Shown here: piece after piece, positions 1-8,229 of the stretch
How the letters are laid out: each line of letters begins with the position of its first letter
Numbering within the stretch: position 1 is the stretch's first letter
Assembly (NCBI RefSeq): GCF_051175385.1
Contig: NZ_CP195106.1
Location: 3,782,001-3,846,000, forward strand
Direction of reading: 5' to 3'
DNA length: 64,000 nucleotides
From: Tundrisphaera lichenicola
GTDB taxonomy: Bacteria > Planctomycetota > Planctomycetia > Isosphaerales > Isosphaeraceae
Notes under the pieces: generated by a model
The model's database searches: none
The model's input: only the letters and a program-made list of their open reading frames with translations
Told to the model about the DNA's origin: nothing
Program-made: the position numbers and the translations under genes

Positions 1-447
1 ATACTGCAACGCATCCTCGGGTTCTCCTGCCTGCCGCTCTGCCTGGCCTTCGTGGGTTGCGGAGATTCGGATCTGCCCGAGATCGCCCGGGTGACCGGCA
101 CGGTCACCTATAAGGGCAAGCCCGTCCCGAACATGATGGTGAACTTCATGCCCACCGCCGGACGCCCCAGCTGGGGTAAGACCGACGATGAAGGGCATTT
201 TGAGATGAACTACGACGCCGACAACATGGGCGTCATGACCGGTCACCACAAGGTTTACTTCAATCCCGCGGTGGCCACCATCGACGGGGGCCGGAGTAAG
301 CAATCGAAGCAGGCCCTGGCCTCCGGAGTCGGCCTTGCTCCCGAGGACATGCAAGTCATCCTCACCAAGTACGGCAAGGAAGACTCGACGAAGTACGAGG
401 TTGATGTCACGAAGGACCCCACGGTCCTCGAGATCAAGCTTGACTGA
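1..447 (+). CDS. Carboxypeptidase-regulatory-like small lipoprotein (5' partial)
   Basis: The frame is open from base 1, so the start codon lies outside the window. The visible N-terminus reads LCLAFVGCG, a lipobox-like end of a signal peptide with Cys at codon 20, implying lipid anchoring. The body (RVTGTVTYKGKPVPNMMVNFMP...GKTDDEGHFEM) is the transthyretin/carboxypeptidase-regulatory-like beta sandwich common in short planctomycete lipoproteins, which are often encoded beside DUF1559 pilin-like genes. The stop is at 445-447 and the FG-GAP gene follows after 76 bp, so the two may be co-transcribed. Function is unknown; an extracytoplasmic structural or binding role is inferred. Confidence 0.75.
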   Translation: MLQRILGFSCLPLCLAFVGCGDSDLPEIARVTGTVTYKGKPVPNMMVNFMPTAGRPSWGKTDDEGHFEMNYDADNMGVMTGHHKVYFNPAVATIDGGRSKQSKQALASGVGLAPEDMQVILTKYGKEDSTKYEVDVTKDPTVLEIKLD

Positions 448-523
448 TCGGATCGATCGGAATCGTCGAGACGAGGCTCGATCGTCCTACCCCGACGTTT
501 TCGAGCAGGCCGAGGAGAGGGGG

Positions 524-2302
524 GTGTCGCCCTTGCGTTGGATCGCATCCTGGTCGGTTATCGCGGCCTTGATGGTCGGGCCCGGTTGCCGGGAGGAAGT
601 ACCGGCCGGCTCCCAACCGACTCCCCCCGAATCCTCGACTCCCGAAGTCATCCGGGCCCAACCCGAGGTCGGGCCCTGGTTCGTCGACCGAGCCCGGGAC
701 TTCGGCCTCGACGTGGTCACGATCTGCGGGTCGCCGGAGAAGAGTTCGGTCCTCGACTCATTGGGGACTGGCGTCGCGCTCTTCGATCACGACGGGGACG
801 GCGACCTCGACCTCTTCGTGGCCCCCGGCAGCCGGGTCGAGAAGCGCGAGGTCGTCGCCGCCGGCGGACCCTGGCTCTTCCGGAACGATGGGCCGGGGCA
901 CTGGACCGACGTCTCGGCGCGGTCGGGACTGCGTCACACCGGCTGGGCGCAGGGGGTGGCCGTCTGCGACTACGAGGCCGACGGCGACCTCGACCTCTTC
1001 CTGGCCCAGCACGGGCCGGATGCCCTCTGGCAGAACCAGGGGGATGGAACGTTCCGGGACGTAACCGCTCGCGCGGGCCTGACCGACTCCGAGTGGGGCG
1101 TCTCCGCCACCTGGGCCGACTTCGATGGGGACGGCTGGCCCGACCTCTACGTGACCAATTATCTCGACGTCGACCCGTTCCAAACCCCCGAGCCGATCGA
1201 TTATTACGGGGGACAGACCAAGGTCTTCCGGGGGCCGGAGTATCTCGAAGGGCAGCCCGATCGGCTCTGGAAGAACCGGGGCGACGGGACCTTCGAGGAT
1301 GTCACCCAGTCGTCGGGCGTCTACAACCCCCGGGGCAAGGGGATGTCCGCGCTCTTCGCGGACCTGGACGGCGACCGGATCCTCGACCTCTTCGTCACCA
1401 ACGACACCCAGGCCAACGAACTCTATCGAGGGCTGGGAGGGGGGCAATTCAGCGAGGAGGCCCTCCTGGCGGGAGTGGCCCTGAGCGACCGAGGGGCCTC
1501 CGAGGCCGGGATGGGGATCGCCCTGGGCGATATCGACGGCGATGGGCGGCTGGACCTGGCCCGGACCAACTTCCACGACCAGGGCACCCGGATCAACCTG
1601 AACGTCGACGGCCGTCAATATAACGACATCTCGTCCTGTTCCACGATCACCCTGCTGACCAAGCGATCGGTGGGCTGGGGCCTGATCCTGGAGGACTTCG
1701 ACTCGGACGGCTGGCCCGACCTCTTCCAGGCAAACGGGCACGTTTACCCCAAAGGGCCGTTCGATCGGTACGACCAGTCCCCCTTGCTGTTGAGGAATCA
1801 GGGGGACCAGCACTTCGAGGATAAGACCGGCGCCTGGGGGCCCGACCTCGCCTCGTTCCGGTCCGGGAGGGCCGTCGCCTCGGGGGACCTCGATGGCGAT
1901 GGGGACGTCGACCTGGTGATGACGACCATCGACGGCCCGCTCCGCGTCCTGATCAACGAGGGAAGGCCGTCGAATCATGCGGCGGTCGTCCGGCTCGTGG
2001 GGAACCCGCCCAATCGAGAGGCGATCGGGGCGACGGTCGAACTACTGGCCGGGAACAGGACGCGGGTCGATGTCGTCCGGCGAGGTGGGAGCATCCTCGC
2101 CGCCTCCGACTCGGCCCTCCATTTCGGCCTCGGCTCCGCCGAGCGGATCGACCGGCTCCGGGTCGGCTGGCTCGACGGGACAACCTCCACGTTCCTGGTC
2201 GACGACCTCCCGGTCGACTCCTTGCTGACCATCCGCCAGGGCGACCCGGTCCCACTCTCCCGGCGATTTGCGACCGGGGATCTGGCGGGCCCGGCACGAT
2301 AG
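524..2302 (+). CDS. CRTAC1-type FG-GAP/VCBS repeat protein with ASPIC/UnbV domain
   Basis: I chose the GTG at 524 because a purine-rich GAGGAGAGGGG stretch precedes it and the product then opens with a signal-like segment (MSPLRWIASWSVIAALMVGPGC). The frame is open further upstream but that part reads as the antisense-like remainder of the previous gene. Repeated Ca-binding loops of the form D-x-DGDGDLDLF (for example FDHDGDGDLDLF, ADFDGDGWPDLY, DLDGDGDVDLV) mark FG-GAP/VCBS beta-propeller repeats over most of the protein. The last 100 residues (NREAIGATVELLAG...ALHFGLGSAERIDRLRVGWLDG) are an ASPIC/UnbV domain. Such proteins are abundant in Planctomycetes; they are exported and probably bind partners or glycans through calcium-dependent repeats. 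Only 15 bp separate it from the next, related gene. Confidence 0.85.
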   Translation: MSPLRWIASWSVIAALMVGPGCREEVPAGSQPTPPESSTPEVIRAQPEVGPWFVDRARDFGLDVVTICGSPEKSSVLDSLGTGVALFDHDGDGDLDLFVAPGSRVEKREVVAAGGPWLFRNDGPGHWTDVSARSGLRHTGWAQGVAVCDYEADGDLDLFLAQHGPDALWQNQGDGTFRDVTARAGLTDSEWGVSATWADFDGDGWPDLYVTNYLDVDPFQTPEPIDYYGGQTKVFRGPEYLEGQPDRLWKNRGDGTFEDVTQSSGVYNPRGKGMSALFADLDGDRILDLFVTNDTQANELYRGLGGGQFSEEALLAGVALSDRGASEAGMGIALGDIDGDGRLDLARTNFHDQGTRINLNVDGRQYNDISSCSTITLLTKRSVGWGLILEDFDSDGWPDLFQANGHVYPKGPFDRYDQSPLLLRNQGDQHFEDKTGAWGPDLASFRSGRAVASGDLDGDGDVDLVMTTIDGPLRVLINEGRPSNHAAVVRLVGNPPNREAIGATVELLAGNRTRVDVVRRGGSILAASDSALHFGLGSAERIDRLRVGWLDGTTSTFLVDDLPVDSLLTIRQGDPVPLSRRFATGDLAGPAR

Positions 2303-2317
2303 GCTATCCTGGGAGTC

Positions 2318-5300
2318 ATGACGACCTCGTCGACGGATGATCCTGGATCGGTCCCGGCCCAAGACCTCGGGCGCGGCCGTGTCGTGGGGTGGCGACCCTC
2401 GACGATCAGCCTGGCGGTACTGGCGATCCTCCTGGGTTCCGGCTGCGCCTACTGGTTCTACCGGGGATGGCGGGCCTCGAACCTGCTCGAATCGGCCAGG
2501 GGGGCCGTCGCCCGGGGCGAGCGAGCCTCGGCGGCTCGCGACTACGCGAAAGTCCTGGAGTGGTGGCCCCGCGATGACGAGGCCGCCTACGGACTGGGAG
2601 CTTGCGAGCAAGCCGCCGGACACCTGGATGCCGCCGCGGAAGCCTGGGGGCGGATCGGCTCCGATTCCCCCTATGCCAACCTCGCGGCCGTGAAGATCGC
2701 CCCGATCGAGCTGGAGCGGGGCCGATTCGCCCGAGCCGAGGATCTCCTGGAGCCGGTCGTCCGGGCGGGGGGGAAGCCGTCGATCGAGGCTCGCGAGATC
2801 CTGGGCCGGGTCCTCCGCTTCGAGGACCGACGCGACGAGGCTCGCGAGCTGCTCGGGCAGGAGCTGCTCCAGGCCCAGGACCCGGTGCCGGTCCTCCGTT
2901 CGCTCTGGATGCTCGACTTCGAGGCTGTTGCCATCGATCGAACGCGAAGCATGTTCGAGAAGGCGGCCCGAGAACAGCCCGACGATGATCGAGTCCGGCT
3001 CGGGCTCGCGAACCTCGACCGCCGATCGGGCAAGCTCGATGAGGTGGCGGCCGGGCTCCGGGCCTGCCTGGTGTCTCGCCCCGAGGATCATGCAGCCTGG
3101 CGATCGTTGCTCGAATGGGCGCTGGCTGCCGGCCGGGTCGAGGAGGTCCACCGGGCCTTGCCCCATCTCGCCGCCAACCGATTTTACGAGCCCGAGATCC
3201 TGAATCTCCGGGCCTGGCTCGCCGCCCGGTCGGGAGATCGCCGGGCGGAACGAAGGGAACTCGAACGATTGGTGGATCGCGATCCCGCCTATCCGGGCGC
3301 GCTCGAACGCCTGGCCACGATCGAAGCCCTGGACGGGGAGACGGAGAAGGTCGCGGCCCTCCGGCGCCGGAAAGCCGAGTTGGACCGGGCCCTCCATCGG
3401 TATCACGAGATCTTCGAGATGGGGGCCGACCAACTCCCCGGGCATGCCCTTGAGATGGCCCGGCTCGCCGAATCCCTGGGACGTCCGATCGAGGCCTGGG
3501 GCTGGTGGACCTTGCAGCTTCGGAATCAGCCCGGAGATCAGGAGGCCCGCTCGGCCCTGGACCGGCTCGGCAAGATTGGACCGATCGCCCCTCCGGGGAC
3601 GTCCCTGGCCGTTCGGGTGCTCGACCTCGGCCCATCGCCGCTCGCATCGACGACCGCACCCGCGCCGGGTCCGTCTGGCGTGCCGCCCTCGTTCACAGAG
3701 GACGCCGAGCGAGTCGGGCTGAGGTTCGCGTTCGATCAGGATCCGACCCCGGAATGCCGGCTCCCCGAGACGATGTCCGGAGGGGTCGCTATGATCGACC
3801 ATGATCGCGATGGCTGGCTCGACATCTATTGCATCCAGGGGGGGCCGCTCGACCCGACGAGCGGTCGCAAATCTCCCGGCGATCGGCTGTTCCGCAACCG
3901 AGGTGACGGGACCTTCGAGGATGCCAGCCAGTCGAGCGGGATCACGGAGATGAGTCGGGGCTACGGGCACGGGGTCGCGGTGGGCGACTTCGACTCGGAT
4001 GGTTGGCCCGACCTCTTCCTCACCCGGTTCGGCTCGTACGCCCTCTACCGGAACAAAGGGGATGGGACCTTCGAGGACGCCACCGATCGCGCCGGCCTGG
4101 GGGGGGACCGAGGGTGGCCGACCTCGGCCGCCTTCGCCGATCTGGATGGTGATGGGGATCTCGACCTCTACGTCTGCCATTACGTCAAGTGGGATCGCGA
4201 CCACCCGGCCCGCTGCCACGATCCCGAGACGAATCGGCCCACCTATTGCGAGCCCCGCGCCTTCGAGGCCGAGCCCGACCGACTCTTCCGGAACGACGGC
4301 GGCCTCTTCGTGGACGTCACCGACGAGGCCGGGATCGTCGACAAGGATGGCCGGGGACTCGGGGTCGTCGCCAATGATCTCGACGGCGACGGCCGGGTCG
4401 ACCTGTTCGTCGCCAACGACACGACGGCTAACTTCGCCTTCTTTAACGAGGGCGGACTGAAGTTTCGCGAGATGGGGCTCGAAGCCGGGCTGGCGGGGAA
4501 TGCCGAGGGGAGCTACCTCGCCGGGATGGGCGTGGCCTGCGGAGACCCCAACGGGGATGGTCGGCCCGACCTGGCCGTGACCAACTTCTACAACGAGTCG
4601 ACCACCCTCTACCGGAACCTCGGCCCCCGGATGTTCGCCGACGAGGGGGCCTCCTCGGGGACGACCTTGCCCAGCCGCTATCTCCTGGGCTTCGGGATCG
4701 CCTTCCTGGACTTCAACAACGATGGCCGGCTCGATCTGGCGACCGCCAACGGGCACGTGAACGATTCCCGGCCGCTTTACCCCTACGCCATGCCGATGCT
4801 ACTGCTGGCCGGGGGCGACTCCGGGCGATTCGTCGACGTGACCGCCGAGGTCGGCACGCCGATGACCGCCCCCCGGATCGGCCGAGGCCTGGCGACCGGC
4901 GACCTCGACAACGATGGCAAGGTCGACCTGCTCGTGGTCGATCAGGGGTCTCCCCTGGTTTATCTCCACAACGCGACGCGGGGGGGGCATTTCCTGACTC
5001 TCCGGCTGGAAGGGACCCGCTCGGGCCGGGAAGCGGTCGGGGCGAAGGTCATCGTGACCGGCGGGGGCCGTCGTCAGTCCGCCTGGCGATTCGGCGGCGG
5101 GAGCTATCTGACGGCGGGCGACTCACGCTTGTACTTCGGGCTCGGAGATCCGGGAGAGGTCGAGTCGGTCGAGGTCTCCTGGCCTTCCGGTCACGTCGAC
5201 CGATTCCAGGGACTCCGGGGGGATACGGGCTATCTCCTCCGCGAGGGAGGGAGCGAGCCGGAACCACTCCCGGGCTTCGCGGGACCCCCTGATCGGCCCA

Positions 5301-5329
5301 ATCCGGATCAGCCCGTCCTTCGACCCTGA
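2318..5329 (+). CDS. TPR plus FG-GAP/ASPIC-UnbV fusion protein, membrane anchored
   Basis: This protein of 1003 aa starts at ATG 2318. A single hydrophobic segment (about residues 28-50, TISLAVLAILLGSGCAYWFY) acts as an uncleaved anchor or signal. Residues 55-400 form tetratricopeptide-like helical repeats (SARGAVARGERASAARDYAK and similar). From about residue 455 the protein has FG-GAP/VCBS repeats with D-x-DGDG loops and ends in an ASPIC/UnbV domain (GREAVGAKVIVTGGGRR...YFGLGDPGEVESVEVSWP). It is a longer version of the gene just upstream, so the pair probably arose by duplication and forms one transcription unit. The combination suggests an extracytoplasmic scaffold; no enzymatic motif is visible. 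Confidence 0.87.
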   Translation: MTTSSTDDPGSVPAQDLGRGRVVGWRPSTISLAVLAILLGSGCAYWFYRGWRASNLLESARGAVARGERASAARDYAKVLEWWPRDDEAAYGLGACEQAAGHLDAAAEAWGRIGSDSPYANLAAVKIAPIELERGRFARAEDLLEPVVRAGGKPSIEAREILGRVLRFEDRRDEARELLGQELLQAQDPVPVLRSLWMLDFEAVAIDRTRSMFEKAAREQPDDDRVRLGLANLDRRSGKLDEVAAGLRACLVSRPEDHAAWRSLLEWALAAGRVEEVHRALPHLAANRFYEPEILNLRAWLAARSGDRRAERRELERLVDRDPAYPGALERLATIEALDGETEKVAALRRRKAELDRALHRYHEIFEMGADQLPGHALEMARLAESLGRPIEAWGWWTLQLRNQPGDQEARSALDRLGKIGPIAPPGTSLAVRVLDLGPSPLASTTAPAPGPSGVPPSFTEDAERVGLRFAFDQDPTPECRLPETMSGGVAMIDHDRDGWLDIYCIQGGPLDPTSGRKSPGDRLFRNRGDGTFEDASQSSGITEMSRGYGHGVAVGDFDSDGWPDLFLTRFGSYALYRNKGDGTFEDATDRAGLGGDRGWPTSAAFADLDGDGDLDLYVCHYVKWDRDHPARCHDPETNRPTYCEPRAFEAEPDRLFRNDGGLFVDVTDEAGIVDKDGRGLGVVANDLDGDGRVDLFVANDTTANFAFFNEGGLKFREMGLEAGLAGNAEGSYLAGMGVACGDPNGDGRPDLAVTNFYNESTTLYRNLGPRMFADEGASSGTTLPSRYLLGFGIAFLDFNNDGRLDLATANGHVNDSRPLYPYAMPMLLLAGGDSGRFVDVTAEVGTPMTAPRIGRGLATGDLDNDGKVDLLVVDQGSPLVYLHNATRGGHFLTLRLEGTRSGREAVGAKVIVTGGGRRQSAWRFGGGSYLTAGDSRLYFGLGDPGEVESVEVSWPSGHVDRFQGLRGDTGYLLREGGSEPEPLPGFAGPPDRPNPDQPVLRP

Positions 5330-5679
5330 TCCGGGACGACTGCCCGGGCGGGAGAGGCCGGAATTTCGGCAAAATCGCCCGCAATTGCTGCAATGTGACC
5401 CGGAACTCCGCTTGACCGGTTTGCGATTTCTCGAAGGACCGATAATTCGGCCGATGGCGCCGGGTTTTGTGTGATGATCGGCTCGCGAGTCGTCCGATCC
5501 AGAAGACGACGAGACTCGTGGTGAAACAGGAGGCGGTGATAACCGCCCCGACTCGCTCGGGTCCCGAGACTGGTGGACGAGACGCTTCCTGGAGACCGGG
5601 AGGCAGACCGTCGCTCAAGCCATCCCCGACCCGGAATCGCCCCGATGGCGAACGGGTCAGCACGGAGAAGGAGATCCGA
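5330..5679. other. Gene-free spacer
   Basis: This is 350 bases between the FG-GAP gene and a small downstream gene. It contains a GC-rich stretch, then a more AT-rich section around 5,360-5,470 that could hold a promoter for the small gene at 5,680. I see no convincing gene, RNA or terminator; the open frame reading into the next gene from 5,467 lacks a plausible ribosome-binding site. Confidence 0.4.
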
Positions 5680-5907
5680 ATGGCCACTGCCCGTCTACGC
5701 GTGTTCCCGCATCCCGATGACGAGCCCGTCGAGGATTTCCACGCCCCGTCCGTGCCGATCCGGCTCTCGGAACTCTATCCCTTGCTGGCCCAGGCGTTCC
5801 GCGATAATTACGTCTGGCTCCGCGACTTCGAGAACGAAGAGCTGATGGTCAGCAATGACCTCTTCGAGATCGTCCGGGCCTTCTCGAACATCCGGCCCTC
5901 GGCCTGA
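5680..5907 (+). CDS. Small conserved-looking planctomycete protein, 75 aa
   Basis: ATG 5680 is chosen because AAGGAG lies 7 bases upstream; the frame is open for another 70 codons upstream but without a ribosome-binding site. The product (MATARLRVFPHPDDEPVEDF...LSELYPLLAQAFRDNYVWLRDFENEELMVSNDLFEIVRAF) is acidic, soluble and without recognisable domain or signal. Its length and clear Shine-Dalgarno sequence support a real gene. Function unknown. Confidence 0.7.
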   Translation: MATARLRVFPHPDDEPVEDFHAPSVPIRLSELYPLLAQAFRDNYVWLRDFENEELMVSNDLFEIVRAFSNIRPSA

Positions 5908-5972
5908 GCCCTGCCGGAAGCCGACCGAGCCCCCCACCGCCTCGATGGCGGCAGGGGGAACGCTCGAGAGAT

Positions 5973-7706
5973 TCATCGTCCGCCGACCACCGAGAATTCG
6001 GCGGATGATCCTTCGGGCTTGGCGACTTCAACCCGGATTGGCTGTTCTCCTCGGGAGTCCAGGTCGACCTTCACGGTCAACTTGTGCCGCCCTTCGGCGA
6101 TCTCGACGGTGGGGGAATCCCCGGCCGGGATCGGCCGATCGTCGAGCCAGGAAGTCAGTCCTTGGGAACCTTCGAAGCGGAAGGTGATCGGGCCGGCGGC
6201 CGAGACCGTGATCTCGCCCTGGATGATCGACGACGACGCTCCGTCGGCCGCGATCTCGGAGATCGGCAGGTTGCCGGCGACCTCGGCATAGGCCGGGGAC
6301 CACTCGCCGGGGTCGGCTTCGAGGATCTCCTTGATCCCCTCGGTCCCGGTCTTCAGGACGCGCCATCGCTGGATCGTCGGGACCGACTTCAAGGCGTACG
6401 GGCCGGGCTTGCCCAGTTCCGAGACGAATCGGACCAGGTCGACGAATTCGGCGTGGGTCAGCATGTTCGCCAGCCCCTTGGGCATGAGCGAGCCGCCTTT
6501 CTTGCTGTCCTCGATCGAGGCGGTCGGCACGACCCGGATCTCGGCCGTGGCGTCCCTCAGGACGAGCTTCTTGTCGTCCTCCTCGACCACGATCCCCTGG
6601 AGGACCCGCCCGTCGTCGGTCAGGACGACGCGGGTCTGGTACTCTTCCTTGATCGACTGGTCGGGCAGGAGGATCGAGTACACCACGTAATCGACCGGCG
6701 AGCTGAGGCCCACGGCGCTCAGCTCGGGGCCGACGCCACCCGCCGCGCCCGAGAGGGCGTGGCACTTCATGCAGCTCATCTCGGGCCGACGGAAGATCGC
6801 CTCGCCCCGTTGGGCATTCCCCCTGGCGGCCACCTCGGCGGACAGGGCTTCCATCTCGGCCTTATCCAGCGGCTTCGACTCGGCCTCGATCCCGGCGGCC
6901 CGGCTCAGGACGGCGACCAGCGATTCATCGGCTCGGCCCAGGGCGTAGATCCCCCGGAGTCCCAGCTTGGCGTTATCCGCCAGGGGCTTCCGACGTCCCA
7001 GCGCGGCGGCCAGTTTCTCGGCCCCGCCCTGGAGGTCGAGGAACGCGGCCATCAGGGGGGCGATATCCTGGTTGATCGGCGATCCGGCGAGGATCCCGGC
7101 CACCTGATCGGCGGCGGCGTCGACATCCAGTCGGGCCAGCGCGGCCAGGGCATGGATCCGGATCGAGGCCGGGCGATCGGGGGCGGCCAGGCCCTCGATC
7201 ACCTTGCGGGCCGACTCACCGCCGATCGACGAGATCGCATCGAAGGCGGCTGTGCGTGTTGATTCGTTTGTCCCCTCGGCTTCGGCGAGCGAGCCGAGGG
7301 CGTCGAGGGTCGCTTCGGCCTTCCAGAGTCCGGCCAGCCGGATCGCGGCCCGACGGGTGCCCGGGGCGGAATCCGGGCCGAGCAGTCGGCCCAGGCCCGA
7401 GAGGTCGCCGGAGGGGCGCAGGTCGCGCGTCAGGGCCACGTCGGCGAGGACTTCCAGCGCCTTCCGCCTCACGTCCGCCGAGAAACCCTGGGGATCGGTG
7501 GCCCGGTTGAACAGATAGGCGAGGTCGTCGGCATCGCCCCGCTTGCCGATGATGTCGACGATCTGGCCGACGCGGGCCTCGGGGGCTTTCTTGAGGAGCT
7601 TCACGTAAGAGCTATCGGGCTTCGGGGCATCCTGCGCGGCGGGACAGGGCGAGGTCGTCGCCGCCAGGGCGACGAACAGGCAGGCGGTCGACGCGATCGG
7701 CCTCAT
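5973..7706 (-). CDS. PVC-type heme-binding (cytochrome c) protein with HEAT-like repeats
   Basis: This exported protein of 577 aa has signal peptide MRPIASTACLFVALAATTSPCPAA. Residues 30-290 are alpha-helical HEAT-like repeats. A single c-type heme motif CMKCH lies at residues 312-316, followed by the block typical of the Pirellula/Verrucomicrobium heme-binding domain (DYVVYSILLPDQSIKEEY, DDGRVLQGIV, LMPKGLANMLTHAEFVDLVRFV). The C-terminal 140 residues look like a beta-rich PA14/carbohydrate-binding-like module. It lies 523 bp from the SGNH/dehydrogenase-type gene on the same strand, which lacks a heme motif, so the two may work together as propeller and electron-transfer subunit in the periplasm (inference). 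Confidence 0.85.
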   Translation of the reverse strand: MRPIASTACLFVALAATTSPCPAAQDAPKPDSSYVKLLKKAPEARVGQIVDIIGKRGDADDLAYLFNRATDPQGFSADVRRKALEVLADVALTRDLRPSGDLSGLGRLLGPDSAPGTRRAAIRLAGLWKAEATLDALGSLAEAEGTNESTRTAAFDAISSIGGESARKVIEGLAAPDRPASIRIHALAALARLDVDAAADQVAGILAGSPINQDIAPLMAAFLDLQGGAEKLAAALGRRKPLADNAKLGLRGIYALGRADESLVAVLSRAAGIEAESKPLDKAEMEALSAEVAARGNAQRGEAIFRRPEMSCMKCHALSGAAGGVGPELSAVGLSSPVDYVVYSILLPDQSIKEEYQTRVVLTDDGRVLQGIVVEEDDKKLVLRDATAEIRVVPTASIEDSKKGGSLMPKGLANMLTHAEFVDLVRFVSELGKPGPYALKSVPTIQRWRVLKTGTEGIKEILEADPGEWSPAYAEVAGNLPISEIAADGASSSIIQGEITVSAAGPITFRFEGSQGLTSWLDDRPIPAGDSPTVEIAEGRHKLTVKVDLDSRGEQPIRVEVAKPEGSSAEFSVVGGR

Positions 7707-8229
7707 GGGATCAAACCTCGGTGCGGGTGGGATTCGGGGCGGCGAGCGGCCCGGTTCATGGGCGGTAGGCTCAGGATGGCCAATTCAAGCTCTTCTCGGA
7801 TTCGTCCGGCCTGGGTGGCAGGGGCCTGCCACCCCAGACAGTCCCGTCCCGCTACATTATCGGGAAATTATGGAACTGGTAATCCTTGGCGTCTCTATTT
7901 TCCACGATCGATGGCGTCGCGAAAACCCCTCTTCCCGACCCATCCCGCGAGGGTGTCCCCGGGGATTCTTGGGGCTGCTTTCCCGACTCCGGCGGTGATC
8001 GGCACCCGGAGCAAGCTCCGGGGCGGATAGCGGCAGCAAGCTGCCGCACTCCAAGGCGGCTCCGCCGCATCAGAGACCGCCGGAGGCTTTGGAGTGCGAG
8101 AGCTTGCTCTCGCTTTGCTGGGCGGAGCTTGCTCCGCCGAGACAGACCCCCAGAAAATCTGGTTACACCCTCCCGCGAATGGGGCGGGCCGAGAGGAAGG
8201 GGCTTCGACTCGCCGGGGATCCTCGACCT
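7707..8229. repeat. Intergenic region rich in REP-like palindromes
   Basis: This 523-base spacer holds no convincing gene. It carries several perfect or near-perfect palindromes: GGTGGCAGG/CCTGCCACC (7811-7837), GCGGCAG/CTGCCGC (about 8028-8045), GAGAGC/GCTCTC (about 8097-8112) and GGCGGAGC/GCTCCGCC (about 8120-8138). The last two share the core AGCTTGCT. The same family recurs at 11,072-11,300. Short open frames here that translate to 'MECGSLL...ELAPG' are products of the repeat, not genes. A more AT-rich segment at 7850-7910 may hold the promoter of the leftward heme-protein gene. Confidence 0.7.

Noticed and set aside
2042..4756. A 904-codon open frame on the - strand
   Set aside because: Antisense shadow of the FG-GAP genes; Pro/Val/Glu/Gly-rich, no domain, no ribosome-binding site.
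7857..8054. Small protein 'MECGSLLPLSAPELAPG...'
   Set aside because: The frame comes from the palindromic repeat and reappears at 11,246 and similar places; it is a repeat translation, not a gene.
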